From: Micropterix aruncella
Lineage: Eukaryota; Arthropoda; Insecta; Lepidoptera; Micropterigidae
Assembly (NCBI GenBank): GCA_944548615.1
Contig: OX155957.1
Location: 5,135,376-5,199,375, forward strand
DNA length: 64,000 bases
Direction of reading: 5' to 3'
The notes beneath the pieces are model-generated. The model searched no databases. It worked only from the letters and a program-made list of their open reading frames with translations, and was not told the DNA's origin. This document shows, piece after piece, positions 23,388 to 33,690 of the stretch (positions within the stretch are counted from its first letter, which is position 1; the number at the start of each line of letters is the position of its first letter). The position numbers and the translations under genes are program-made.

Positions 23388-23895
23388 TTAGCGTATGCGT
23401 AGATTGTTCCTATTTAGCGACAAGGCCTCACAGGCCGTCTTACGGTCGTAAGCCTTAATTAGCGCTTTGGAATGATTCAACCCTGGCGTGTTGTTCCAGA
23501 GGTTGACGGATTGTTTTAAACATATTTGTTTGAGCATTAGGTTTGCAAGGCTTTTTGGTTCGCCACAGCAAGGTTCAGGGCCGTATAACGTTCCCCTTAC
23601 TCCCGTCTTAGCAAGTTCGTCGGCTTTTTCATTTTCCTCGATTCCTGAATGGCCAGGAACCCATCTTAGAATTACCCTGTTCTTTTCGCCCAGGGAATTC
23701 AGTAATGATATGCAGTTTTGCACTAGCTTTGAATTAATGGTATTCGAGGCTAGTGCCATAAGAGCTGCGTTGCTATCCGAGTGGATATAGATACGGTGGT
23801 TGGCGTAGTTCTTTTGGGGGTTGATATCCGCACATTTAATAATGGCGTATAACCTCCGCTTGGAATATGGAGGCGTATTTCCGGCGAAGTTTGTT
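23388..23895 (-). mobile_element. RNase H domain of the split host LINE
   Basis: The minus frame reads RIYIHSDSNAALMALAS, then VILRWVPGHSGIEENEKADELAK. This is an RNase HI fold with acidic residues in SDSNAA and EKADELA. It ends ALSLNRNNLRI exactly where the inserted LINE interrupts it, and resumes at 20240 with LVRSLTRHC. A 19-bp word (agattgttcctatttagcg) occurs twice, at about 23372 and 23402, near the junction. The RT domain of this host element is not in the window. Confidence 0.7.
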
Positions 23896-24009
23896 CATTA
23901 CCTATTTGCTAATAACTTTTCCTTGTGTGAAATTAATATACAATAGATACAACCAGTGTAGACAATGCACAAGCCAGACTGTACAAACCTTCGATCTAAT
24001 CACTTGCCA

Positions 24010-24960
24010 TTCATACCGACAAATACTTAGATAAGAATAGATGTGAATGTACTAAATTAGGCAAATCTGCAACAGTCTCCTACTTAGGCATAACGGTAGA
24101 TGAGAAGCTATGTTGGCGAAACCATATTGCAAATTTGAGTTCGAGAATCAGAAAGCTGGTTTATGTATTTCTTCGGATGCGCAACATTCTGTCCAAAGCA
24201 ACCATAAGAATGGTAAACATGGCCTTGTATTTTGACATGAGAGTATTTTGTCCTACGGAGTCGCGGCATGGGGCGCTACTACTAATGATAATCTGGATAG
24301 ATTGGCAAAAGCGCAGAAATTATTATTAAGGTATTACACAGGAAAAACCGGCGTCATCCATCTGACTTGTTATTTTTCCAGTCCCATGTGCTTTCAGCTA
24401 AAGTTATTCATTAAGCAAGCGCTTCTTGAATTCTACAAATCTAGAGATAACCATGCACGAACTCAAAACAATCTGAACACAAGAATGTCGGCGAGTATCA
24501 ATTATATAATTCCGTCAGTCAGGACAACATTTGCCCAGAGACATATATTCTACATAGCCCCAAAATTATATAATTCCCTAAGTGAAGACATGGAAAATTA
24601 TTCTAACATAAAAATATTTAAAGCAAACCTTAACAGATGGCTACAAGGGATATGTAAAATCTGATGAACTTCTTCGCAACGCACGACAATTTATTTAGTA
24701 TCACTTATCTATTATTCCTAATTAGATTTTATTAAATTTGAACTATAAATGTATTTATTTATTACATAGCTATATATATTTTTTTAATGGTATATTTATG
24801 TGTATATACAGGTGGTGAGTCCCAATAATTTATTGTTAAAAAAAAACATTTAATTTCTTAAAATTGCATAAAAATATGCACATCTAGAGACAGGCCAAAT
24901 TATCGCCTAGTTAGATGTGCTATTGGCAGGAAAGGTCATGTAAGATGTGTTAAACCTCCC
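24010..24960 (+). mobile_element. LINE 3' part (RT end and C-terminal region)
   Basis: The frames read SATVSYLGITVDEKLCWRNH, then after a frameshift LSYGVAAWGATTNDNLDRLA and INYIIPSVRTTFAQRHIFYI up to a stop at 24664. The 3' UTR word 'acatctagagacaggcc ... gttagatgtgc' is shared with the copy at 40240-40900, so both belong to one family. Confidence 0.7.
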
Positions 24961-25700
24961 TATATTAATTATTAAATCATTTATATTAAATATTAAATAT
25001 TTATATAATTATTATAAGAAGCAACCGCTACATGATCAATGAACTGTATATCTAATCATAAGTATCCCAATAATTAAAAAATAAATAATAAATCTTGCTA
25101 CAGCTTTACAGGTGGCGCTTTCGTTTCCGCGAAAGAATCTATTACCACATCAACTAATAATTATAGTGACACGTTGAAAATAGTAGTTATAAAGAAAAGC
25201 AATATTAATAAAGATGAAGAAAGCTTAATAAAGGAAAGCAACGCCAGTTACTTGCACACCTAATCAGCCACATAAATACCGACCGTCGCCTAACGTTCGG
25301 ACGTTCGGGCTTATTTGGCTCCTCTCGTGTAGCCCCCGTGACCTTCTGCCTGTGGAGAGAATATTTTCTAAGCCCGACGGGATTTCCTTTAGCAGAAACA
25401 TCACACACACTGCGCACGCTTTCAAAAATCAACTTAGCATGCTTTTCAAAATCAAGAGAACAATCGATAGTACGCCGCGCCCTTGGCGCCCCCTCTAACC
25501 CGGGGCAGATACCCCGATGTGCCCCCCCCCCCCAGACATGGGGCTGTATGCTCAATACTGACTGGTGTGGACGGCAGCGAACGGTTAGGTAGCGAACGAT
25601 TTCATGTAGCTTGGTCCATAATATCCAATGTGTTCTCGGGTCGGCCCAACTAACGATTGAGCTCCTATTCAGTAGCCTCTTCAAGTGAGGGACTACCCCG
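24961..25700. other. Unassigned stretch, partly GC-rich
   Basis: AT-rich sequence to 25240 is followed by a GC-richer block at 25250-25680 with a run of 12 C at 25522-25533. A 176-aa minus frame spans 25205-25735, but I recognise no family in it and do not call it a gene. Confidence 0.4.
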
Positions 25701-25708
25701 GAAAGAGA

Positions 25709-25729
25709 GGAGAGAGAGAGAGAGAGAGA
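25709..25729. repeat. (GA)n microsatellite
   Basis: This is a run of GA dinucleotides about 21 bp long, 60 bp before the (TC)25 run. Confidence 0.9.
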
Positions 25730-25787
25730 TAGCAATTATTACTAATCTGTGGTCACAATGTTGCAGCTCTGCGGAATTCCTCTATAC

Positions 25788-25790
<3 letters not shown>

Positions 25791-25840
<50 letters not shown>
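25791..25840. repeat. (TC)25 microsatellite
   Basis: This is a perfect 50-bp run of TC. With the GA run 60 bp upstream it could form a hairpin in single strands. Confidence 0.95.
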
Positions 25841-25844
<4 letters not shown>

Positions 25845-26084
25845 ATGCCTTCCTTTCCCATAATCCCCTGCATTGGTCGCCGGAAATCGCAGCGCAAAAT
25901 AGCAATAGCTTATAATATTGTAACCCACAGCGACTGCTTCTAAAGAATGGGTATTTATTCGACGGCAGTCGGTTGTGGAAAATTTATCGAGAGATACGAG
26001 TGTATTCGCCTCTTGGAAATAACTCCCTCCGGTTGCAAGCGATAACATTCCGGTCGTATTTCACATTTTATAGACTCAATAATA

Positions 26085-26719
26085 CTATCTGGATTTACTA
26101 AATTGCACAGAGATGCATTCTGCGATACACTAAGCGACGAGATTTAAAATTGGCCGGTACTTTTGAATTTTTTGATCACATTATAGATTCCACAAACAGA
26201 TTTTCCAGTCAGTTGTTGAATTTTTCGCACTGAATGTCCTTCTTTATGGTGAGTAATATTTTTTTGTCGAACCATTGCACTAATTTTATTCATTTTAATA
26301 AAATATATTAAAAGAGTTCACAGGTCAACAGCAATATAAACAATTTTCCGCGGCAGGGTTAAACGACGGTATTTCGTTTTTTTTTTTTTAATATTCGCAG
26401 AGAGAATCAAAAACTATTTCACAATAACCGTTTTGCGACGTACTCAATATGCAACTACTCAAAAATAACATTAGTACATTATACAACCCCTTTTTCAGGT
26501 AAAGACGAGAACGGCATTTTGTGACAATTTAACCATTGTCCACTCTTCTAATTGTTTCCCAACCCAGGTAGGTTGAAGAAATGTCTAATAAAGTTTTATG
26601 ACTTCTCCGATGAATGAACAAGCCCGATAAAAAAAAGGAATGGGCTCACTTAGTTACTTTCAAAAATACGACACCTCTTTTATTTTGTGGGTAACTGTTA
26701 AGACTTTTTCACAGTACTG
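26085..26719 (-). mobile_element. Tc1-like transposon fragment (5' end and N-terminal HTH)
   Basis: Reading on the minus strand from 26719, the end CAGTACTGTGAAAAAGTCTT next to TA looks like a Tc1-type terminus. Further in, 26292-26150 encodes MVRQKNITHHKEGHSVRKIQ, then GIYNVIKKFKSTGQF and a stop. This is the N-terminal helix-turn-helix of Tc1/mariner transposases. The catalytic part and the other terminus are missing. Confidence 0.65.
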
Positions 26720-26875
26720 TATATGTGAAAAGAGTCGCCTTCGTCGAATAAGCAACCATTCTATATTAGTATTCGTGCACTAACACCCCGTACAAAGAAA
26801 TTGTTGAGGGTTGAAAACATGCCATCATGAGTTTTATTCCCATGGCTAGCTTTCTAAAGGCAGAGACCGGAGACC

Positions 26876-26880
26876 GATAC
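26876..26880. repeat. Target-site duplication GATAC (left)
   Basis: GATAC directly precedes the LTR at 26881 and occurs again directly after the other LTR at 31815-31819. It is the 5-bp duplication made on integration. Confidence 0.85.
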
Positions 26881-27066
26881 TGTTGTAATCCATAGTTTTA
26901 TTCACATCATAGTTTATTCAATAATAGTTTATTCAATAAATGAGTTAATACAGAGCACAATCTCATGTAGGTAATGTTCACTCCAAATCCCCTACCCGCC
27001 TGTCCTGTCTCATTACACAGTGTTGCCAGTATGTAACATATTACACAGTGTTGCTAGTATGTAACA
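26881..27066 (-). repeat. Gypsy 3' LTR
   Basis: It starts TGTTACATACTAGCAACACT and ends ...GGATTACAACA on the minus strand. The first 56 bp are a 28-bp unit repeated with one difference (CTAGC versus CTGGC), so the terminal TGTTACATACT occurs twice. Three AATAAA words near the other end can serve polyadenylation. Confidence 0.9.
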
Positions 27067-27080
27067 TCTCTCCCCGGTTT
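27067..27080 (-). promoter_or_regulatory. Polypurine tract of the gypsy element
   Basis: On the minus strand AAACCGGGGAGAGA abuts the TGTTAC start of the 3' LTR, the usual position of the plus-strand primer. Confidence 0.7.
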
Positions 27081-27123
27081 AGTTAAAGATTCTACGTTAA
27101 TTTACAATAAAGGAGGAAAAAAG

Positions 27124-30100
27124 CTACTGTGAGAGACGCTGTGTTGATTTATGGATCACACGGATGTAGTCTCGGAGATGGGCTGGAGGAACACCAGCTG
27201 TAGCTCGTTGTGTTCGACGTGGAATCTGCTGAGGTGCTGGAACTTCGTCTTCTGATTCGGTGTCTTCAGGTTCTTCTTCGGCGATGACTTCTGGTTCCGC
27301 AACTTGATGCGGCAGAATCTGAATGTCAAAGGCTTCAAGCAAAAGGTTTTCAGCGTCGAGGAATGTGAAGCGTTTCTTGAGTTGATTTGCGTGGGCTTTG
27401 ACTTCTCTATCTTCAGTTTTCACTATGTAATCGACGGACCCGCACTTGCGCAAAATTTCTCCTTCAACCCAGCGCCACTTATTGATATTGGAAAAATGCT
27501 TTATGAAGACCTTGTCACCAATTTCGTAGCTTCGTTGCTTAGCGCCATGGTGAGAATTGAACTGCCGTTCCATCTTGACGTTTCGCTCACCTGGTGCTGT
27601 CGTTGTGGGCTTGAGAAGGTCCAGTCTCGTCTTCATTGGCCGTTTAGTCATCAGTTCATGAGGTGATTTGTTTCCCAGATTGTATGATGGCGTTGAGCGA
27701 TATGTTGCGAGGAATTTGCGCAGAATCTCGTTGGAGTTGCCTTCGCCTGTGAGCTTTTTGAGTCCTTGCTTGAGCGTCTGGACGAATCGTTCTGCCTGTC
27801 CGTTGGATTGTGGGTGATAAGGTGCCGTGGTAATGTGCTCGATTCCTTTGAGCTTGCAAAACTGCTGGAAGTGATCGGACGTGAACTGAGGTCCATTGTC
27901 TGACACAATCGTGTCGCAAATGCCGTGACGAGCGAAAGCTTCTTCCAATCGGTCGGTTGTTTGCTGCGAGGTCGTGCTTGTCATCTTAAAGACTTCCGGC
28001 CACTTCGAAAAAGCGTCAATGATTATGAGATACCAAAAGTTGTCGATGGGACCTGCGAAGTCGATGTGGATTCGGGACCATGGTGATGCGGAAACTGGCC
28101 ATGACTGGAGAGGAACCTTTGTCGGTGTTAACGAGTTTGTTGCGCAACTTTCACAGCTTCGGACGGTTCCTTCGATTTCAGCGTCGAGTGATGGCCATGA
28201 AACCTTCTGTCGAGCGAGAAGCTTCATTCGTTCGATTCCTGGATGGCCTTGATGAAGCTCCTTAAGAATTTCCTTTCGATAGCGCTTTGGAATTACGATT
28301 CGGTCGCCGAAGAAAATGCAGCCATTTATGAGAATGAGCGAATCGTGTCGTCCGAAATACTCAGCGGCTTCGTCATCAACGATGTTTCGACGTTTACTAG
28401 GCCAGCCATTCTCGATGTACGTTGCAATTTTTTGAAGTGATTCGTCGCGGCTGGTTTCATGCTGAATGGCTTCAAAGGTGATGGGAAGCTTCTTGACAGT
28501 GTCGATTGCGAAACATCCGGCTGTGCTCTCGGCGATGACTCGAGCAATGAAAATGGAGCTATCAGGTGCGTATGAATGGGATTTCACCGCTTTTATGTTC
28601 ACCTTCGTACTTCCAATGACGATTTCTTCTTCAGGCTTCTCGTGCTTGCTGATGAGTCTCGAGATGAAGTCTGCGTAAGCGAAACTCTTTGTGTTGATGT
28701 AGCGAATGTTGAAGTCGTATGCGAGCAGAATTAAGGCATAGCGTTGGAGACGACTTGCTGTATGCACGGGAATGCCTTTCTTGTTGCCGAAGATTGCGAG
28801 CAGAGGCTGATGATCAGTCTGGAGCTCGAACTTGCGTCCGTATACGTAGCGGTGGAACTTTTGAAGTGCAAATGTGAGTGCGAGGGCTTCACGTTGTATC
28901 TGCGGGTAGTTCTTCTCGGCAGCTGAGAATGCACGAGCTGCATGCATCACCGGCTTCATCTTTTTATCTGGCATCTCGTGGAGAAGGACGGCTCCCATTC
29001 CGTAGCTGGAAGCGTCGGCTGCGACAATGAGCTTCTTAGTAGGATCGTAGTGAGTGAGTGCCAAGTCGGATGCAAGAATTTTCTTGAGCTGCTCGAATGC
29101 CTGCTGGTGCTTTTCTTGCCAATTGAAGTCGATGTCATCCTGCAACAGTTCGTCCAATGGGCCTCGGAGACCTTTGATATGCGGGATGAACTTGCTGTAC
29201 CAAGTTACGGCGCCAAGAAAAGATTGAAGTTGCGCGACGTTTGTTGGAGCCGGGATGTTCTGAAGTGTTGCAAGTTTATCGGGACTCGGTTTGATGCCGT
29301 CAGCGCTGATGATGTGTCCAAGGAACTCGAGCTGCTGCTGGCCAAAAGAGCACTTCTCGAGTCTGAGGTGGAAACCGTGTTGTTGAATGCGAGTCAATGC
29401 CTCGAAGAGATTTTTGCGGTGGTCATCTTCATCAGTTCCTCCCACAATGAAGTCGTCGATGAACGGGAAGATGCCCTTAGCTCCGCTCATCATGTTGCTG
29501 ACAAGTTTTTGGAAAATTGCCGGTGCTGGCTTGACTCCTGGTTGTAGGCGATTTACCTGATAGAGTCCGCAATGAGTGTTGATCGTCATTAGCTTCTTTG
29601 ATTCGTCATCCAGCTCGACCTGAAGGAATGCGTCTGAGAGGTAGATTTTGCTGAATTTCTTGTACGGTGACAGCTGAGCGAAGATTTCATCAGGCGTTGG
29701 CAGCGGATATTGCTCAGGTTCGAGGGAATCGTTGAGTCCGGTGGAGTAATCAGCGCAAACACGGACACGTCCATCCTTCTTCTTGACGGCGACGATTGGA
29801 GCGGCGTAAGCAGAGTTCTTGACTGGACTGATGACACCCAGGAGTTGTAAGCGCTTCAACTCTGCTTCAATGACCTCGGCTGCTGCGAACGGAACTGGTC
29901 GGCTCTTGCGGTAGATTGGCTTTGCATCTGGGATGAGAGTAAGTGATGCTTTGATAGTGCAGAGTCCTAGCGTGTTATTGAAAAGGCTTGGGAAATTTCG
30001 TTGAACTTCCTGCTCGAGCTGCGATGGTGTCTCCGTTGTGATGTTATTGCAGATGCTGGCAATAGGAATGTTCCAGAGATCAAGTGCATCCATCCAGTCG

Positions 30101-31539
30101 CTGCCGAGGACGTTGAGTTCTCTTGCGACGTAGCAGGGACCTTTGTCTTCACGATCGTGAAGTCTTAAGCGAGCTGAGAACTTGCCGAGCATCTCAATCT
30201 GGTCTCCCGAAGCGCTGTAAGCTTGTTCTTCGCAGTCGGATAACTTTGGTGAGCCAATTTTCTTCCAGTTTGCTTCGGAGATGATGGTCCAGTCGGAACC
30301 TGAATCGAGTTGAAGTCGTAGCTTAATGTTGCCGATGGCCGGTTCGACGAACTTTCGTGCACCGATGGATGCTGATGTGATCGCGAGACTCTGACGACGC
30401 TCGTCCCGGCGGTTAAAGCGGTTTGGTCTCTGACGGAATCTCCTGAGGAACTCGAATGCTGATGCACAAAAGCCTGCCTTGTGTCCTTTCACCTTGCATG
30501 TAGCGCATTCCGTTTGTCTGTAGGGGCAGTCTCGGTGCCAGTGAAGATCTCCGCAGAAGTAACAAGGATTTGATGGGACTGCCAAGTCGTCACGAGCCTG
30601 CGAAACTTGTTTCTTTGGTTGTCGAGAGTTTTGAGCGCTGGTTGTCTGTTGCAGACGCTGTTGCGGGCGCTGCTGTGGGCGCTGCTGTGTGAGGAGGATC
30701 TCGCTCTTGATGGCTGCCTCCGGTTGCTGAATCATGGCTTTCTCTATTTTCAAGCTTGATAAGCGCTTCGCCACATTGCAGACGTCATTGAGATCGAGCT
30801 TAGGAATGGTATTCGGGTCTGCAGCTGCCGCGCGGCTTAATTCGATGTCGTCAAGCTTCGTCAACAGATTCTCAAGCACACGAGAATCTTCTGCATTGTT
30901 AAGACCGGTCGTGAAGATAAGCACTTTGAAGTCCTCAGCGGTGCAGTTGGCAAAGTCGAACTTCTCGCATCTGGTGTTGACTCGATTCGTGTACAGGTCG
31001 TAGCCTTCACCTGACTCTTTCTCGACGCGCAAGCACTTATAACGGAGTGCGAATTGAGACTCTCTGCCGCCGAAAAGCTGTTTGAGTACCTCCACCGCAC
31101 GTTCGAATGTAATTGTTTGTTGTGTGGCGGGTAGGATTCTGTCAGCGAAGGTCTGGTAGTCCGAATTGGTGAGCCTTTCTGTGAGTAAGCTGATCTTCTG
31201 TGTAGCGGTCATCATTGCAGCGTCTTCGACAAATATTGATTTGTATCTTGCATACCAGCGGTCGAAAGTGAGGTTATTATCTGGTGAGAATTCAAACGTT
31301 GTCATGCGGCCAGCCAAGGTCTTGTAGAGTGATGTTGCTTGGAAAACGGGAGCTGCAATTGGATCTGCGGTATGAGCTTGGCCTGCGGCGGAGGCTGCTT
31401 GTACATGAAGTTGTTCTAGGATTTTCTGATTTTGTTGCATAAGTCGTGAAACCAGTTCTCGGTCAGCAGCAGCTCGTTCGTCAGCTTGTTCAGCTTGTTG
31501 CTTCATCAGTTTCACCAATTCCTGCACTGATTTGTCCAT
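27124..31539 (-). CDS. Gypsy Gag-Pol polyprotein (1471 aa)
   Basis: The frame starts MDKSVQELVKLM at 31539. Gag spans about residues 1-325. Two zinc-knuckle-like motifs follow (326-355); the second, CATCKVKGHKAGFC, is canonical CX2CX4HX4C and the first has shifted His spacing. The protease has DSGSD (~410). The reverse transcriptase spans about 530-720, with FIDD at 693-696. RNase H has ADAS (842), REAL and TDHQPL. Integrase has an HHCC zinc domain (HQGHPG, CESC) and a D1160-D1214-E1250 triad with the standard 35-residue last gap. Gag and Pol share one frame with no frameshift. Odd point: RT motif A reads KIYLSDAF, with Tyr633 where the family has the metal-binding Asp, so this copy is probably unable to copy itself. 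Confidence 0.95.
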   Translation of the reverse strand: MDKSVQELVKLMKQQAEQADERAAADRELVSRLMQQNQKILEQLHVQAASAAGQAHTADPIAAPVFQATSLYKTLAGRMTTFEFSPDNNLTFDRWYARYKSIFVEDAAMMTATQKISLLTERLTNSDYQTFADRILPATQQTITFERAVEVLKQLFGGRESQFALRYKCLRVEKESGEGYDLYTNRVNTRCEKFDFANCTAEDFKVLIFTTGLNNAEDSRVLENLLTKLDDIELSRAAAADPNTIPKLDLNDVCNVAKRLSSLKIEKAMIQQPEAAIKSEILLTQQRPQQRPQQRLQQTTSAQNSRQPKKQVSQARDDLAVPSNPCYFCGDLHWHRDCPYRQTECATCKVKGHKAGFCASAFEFLRRFRQRPNRFNRRDERRQSLAITSASIGARKFVEPAIGNIKLRLQLDSGSDWTIISEANWKKIGSPKLSDCEEQAYSASGDQIEMLGKFSARLRLHDREDKGPCYVARELNVLGSDWMDALDLWNIPIASICNNITTETPSQLEQEVQRNFPSLFNNTLGLCTIKASLTLIPDAKPIYRKSRPVPFAAAEVIEAELKRLQLLGVISPVKNSAYAAPIVAVKKKDGRVRVCADYSTGLNDSLEPEQYPLPTPDEIFAQLSPYKKFSKIYLSDAFLQVELDDESKKLMTINTHCGLYQVNRLQPGVKPAPAIFQKLVSNMMSGAKGIFPFIDDFIVGGTDEDDHRKNLFEALTRIQQHGFHLRLEKCSFGQQQLEFLGHIISADGIKPSPDKLATLQNIPAPTNVAQLQSFLGAVTWYSKFIPHIKGLRGPLDELLQDDIDFNWQEKHQQAFEQLKKILASDLALTHYDPTKKLIVAADASSYGMGAVLLHEMPDKKMKPVMHAARAFSAAEKNYPQIQREALALTFALQKFHRYVYGRKFELQTDHQPLLAIFGNKKGIPVHTASRLQRYALILLAYDFNIRYINTKSFAYADFISRLISKHEKPEEEIVIGSTKVNIKAVKSHSYAPDSSIFIARVIAESTAGCFAIDTVKKLPITFEAIQHETSRDESLQKIATYIENGWPSKRRNIVDDEAAEYFGRHDSLILINGCIFFGDRIVIPKRYRKEILKELHQGHPGIERMKLLARQKVSWPSLDAEIEGTVRSCESCATNSLTPTKVPLQSWPVSASPWSRIHIDFAGPIDNFWYLIIIDAFSKWPEVFKMTSTTSQQTTDRLEEAFARHGICDTIVSDNGPQFTSDHFQQFCKLKGIEHITTAPYHPQSNGQAERFVQTLKQGLKKLTGEGNSNEILRKFLATYRSTPSYNLGNKSPHELMTKRPMKTRLDLLKPTTTAPGERNVKMERQFNSHHGAKQRSYEIGDKVFIKHFSNINKWRWVEGEILRKCGSVDYIVKTEDREVKAHANQLKKRFTFLDAENLLLEAFDIQILPHQVAEPEVIAEEEPEDTESEDEVPAPQQIPRRTQRATAGVPPAHLRDYIRVIHKSTQRLSQ

Positions 31540-31610
31540 GTTGCAAGGTTATGTTATTTTTGACACATGGAAAAAAACTTTCGATTTTTTGCTTAGATCG
31601 CGTGAATTCG

Positions 31611-31627
31611 TTCAATCCTCGTCGCCA
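31611..31627 (-). promoter_or_regulatory. Primer-binding site of the gypsy element
   Basis: One base after the 5' LTR the minus strand reads TGGCGACGAGGATTGAA. TGG at this place fits pairing with a tRNA 3' CCA end. I cannot assign the tRNA. Confidence 0.5.
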
Positions 31628-31628
31628 C

Positions 31629-31814
31629 TGTTGTAATCCATAGTTTTATTCACATCATAGTTTATTCAATAATAGTTTATTCAATAAATGAGTTAATACA
31701 GAGCACAATCTCATGTAGGTAATGTTCACTCCAAATCCCCTACCCGCCTGTCCTGTCTCATTACACAGTGTTGCCAGTATGTAACATATTACACAGTGTT
31801 GCTAGTATGTAACA
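31629..31814 (-). repeat. Gypsy 5' LTR
   Basis: It is identical over 186 bp to the LTR at 26881-27066. It is followed by the second GATAC at 31815-31819. Confidence 0.9.
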
Positions 31815-31829
31815 GATACCGTTACTTGA

Positions 31830-32600
31830 CTTTAATAATAATAATAAAACTCTTTATTCTTAAGAAAAGGCGAGCATATTGCCTGCAGGCAATATTTTAG
31901 AGCTAACCTATACTATTGTATGAACAATATATACTTTACTCTTTGTAGGCACAGGTTTACCACATCAAAATAATCTAACATCTATAAGGACGCTAAAGGT
32001 TGAAAAGGAGGGCAATGGGAGGGGAAAGGGAATTTATCTGGAAGATTTGAAATGCTCTCTGAGTCTGTTTTTAAGTTGTTATGCTTGGCGCGGTTCTCAC
32101 ATTTTTCGGCAAAGCATTCCAAAGACGGGCTCCACGCACGGTGAAAGAGAATGAGAAGAAGTCACTGCTGTGACTAGGGATAGAGAGTAGCAGGTTGTCT
32201 TTTGATCTCAGAGGGCGTCTATGAGCCTATAGTGCACTTTTAGTATTTGCACTATAGTGCAGATTTACGGCAGTAAATCTGCCGGTTAGATAATTGGGAG
32301 CGACGCCATCAAAGATCTTTAAAAGCGTACCGAGAACATGAATGTCTCTTTTCTCCCGGGTCGACAGCCAGTGAAGCTTCTCTCTGTACTCCGTGATGTG
32401 GTCAAATTTTCTGAGGCCATGGATATACCGAATGCACACATTTTGGAGACGCTCAACTTTGGTGGATAACTCCTCTGTAAGGTCGAGAAATGCGACATCT
32501 CCATAATCCAGAAGGGGGAGGAGAGCAGACTGACAAATCGTAATCTTGCTCTCCTCCGGGAGGATATTTTTCAGCCTATTCAGCGAATGAAATCGGCCGA
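31830..32600 (-). mobile_element. LINE 3' fragment, L2/CR1/Jockey-like family (copy 2)
   Basis: An AATAATAATAATAA tail lies at about 31835, then the TTGCCTGCAGGC motif. On the minus strand 32510-32227 encodes DYGDVAFLDLTEELSTKVER, then YIHGLRKFDHITEYREKLHW and HVLGTLLKIF, the C-terminal end of a reverse-transcriptase protein. This is the best-kept of three copies. Confidence 0.75.
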
Positions 32601-33130
32601 AGAGTTTGCGTCTTCACGAGCAAGACGGAGACAGGAGACCGCGACGCAGGACAGAAGACCGCAAGACGGTCTCCGTCCTGGACAAGTGGTCTCGCGTCTC
32701 GTTTAAATAGCACGTGCAAAATTGGGAAAATAACTTTGTTTTCTGATAGACACCGACATTAATTTGAAATTATTAGACAACATCCTGCGCTATTTATTTC
32801 AGAACGATTTCAATGAGTTACCATCGATGTCTATAAAATTGTAATATTGTATGGTTCTAAAGAATTATGTAATAGTTCTATATTTTAATACTTCTATACT
32901 TTCTTTTAAATTTCATTTTTACTCTTTTACTTTTTATTATTATTATTAGGTGTATATCTTAAATACATTTCTTGGTTTATATTTTAAATAAAGGTCTCGA
33001 TCTCGGTCTCGGTGCACAGTAGATCACCAGAGATGGAGACATCTGTCTCGGTCTCCCGTCTCTGTCTCCGGTCTCGGTCTCCTGTCTCTGTCGCGGCCCG
33101 AACCGCCGCCGCGCCGCCCTAAGGGTTATG
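32601..33130. repeat. GAGACCGG-rich element with inverted ends
   Basis: The left block 'gacggagacaggagaccgcg' (32621-) and the right block 'ctccggtctcggtctcctgtctctgtcgcgg' (33067-33097) are inverted relatives made of GAGAC words, around an AT-rich middle. A similar 'cagagaccggagacc' precedes the gypsy insertion at 26861. It could be a non-autonomous DNA element. The borders are not clear. Confidence 0.4.
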
Positions 33131-33179
33131 ACTCACCAAATATCAGCGGTATTGTTTATTAAATACAGTAAAATGTTTA

Positions 33180-33690
33180 TTTAACAAAATAAATTATACA
33201 ATTTTTTTAATTATTACACTCCACAAAATATCACCGATTTTTAAATAACCGGTTTTGATTCTTACGAATTTATTGCAATGCAGCATTTTGGAAAATTATA
33301 AAACTAAGCAATTGTACTTGGAAAAAATCCGGTTGATTTTTTCCACCATAACTTCTAAACGCTTTAACTGATTTAGAAGCGTGTGATATTGTTAGGATCG
33401 TCGAGTCATAGGATAACTAAACTGTCCAAATGTCAAAAAATACTTGTCTAAATTTCCAATGTCAATAAATTAACATAAATATATCGTGTTTAGTGTCAAA
33501 TAAAACGTATGATTAAATACATTCCGGAAATATACCTCTATCTATATGGATAAATACATAAACCACCAAAATTTCATTAAAAAAACTGTAATAAAGAAAT
33601 ATAAATAGATACAATAGTTTTTTGTAACGGCAGTCGTGTTTTTTACTCTTTTTGGTATATTTACTTGTTTGTATACTTTGCAAGTTCTCG
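33180..33690 (+). repeat. Dispersed AT-rich repeat (inverse of 18150-19170)
   Basis: It shares 'attattacactccacaaaatatcaccg', 'acttctaaacgcttt' and 'aacataaatatatcgtgttta' with the reverse complement of 18780-19150. A shorter piece is at 7690-7860. No coding capacity is visible. Confidence 0.6.

Larger units (their letters stand above)
26881..31814 (-). mobile_element. Ty3/gypsy LTR retrotransposon, structurally complete
   Basis: The 4934-bp element lies on the minus strand. It has two 186-bp LTRs (26881-27066 and 31629-31814) identical base for base by my reading, a 5-bp target duplication GATAC, a primer-binding-like TGGCGACGAGG next to the 5' LTR, a purine tract next to the 3' LTR, and a single Gag-Pol frame. 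Identical LTRs suggest a recent insertion. It is more GC-rich than its surroundings. It has landed beside a GAGACCGG-rich repeat, just right of the Tc1 fragment. The RT carries one damaging substitution (see the CDS). Confidence 0.95.

Noticed and set aside
25205..25735. 176-aa minus-strand frame
   Set aside because: Part of it is encoded by the GA microsatellite (SLSLSLSS) and the C-run; no domain is recognised, and no second copy or splice structure supports it.
28942..29547. Plus-strand frames of up to 201 codons inside 27-31 kb
   Set aside because: They are antisense shadows of the gypsy Gag-Pol frame, which has clear domains throughout.
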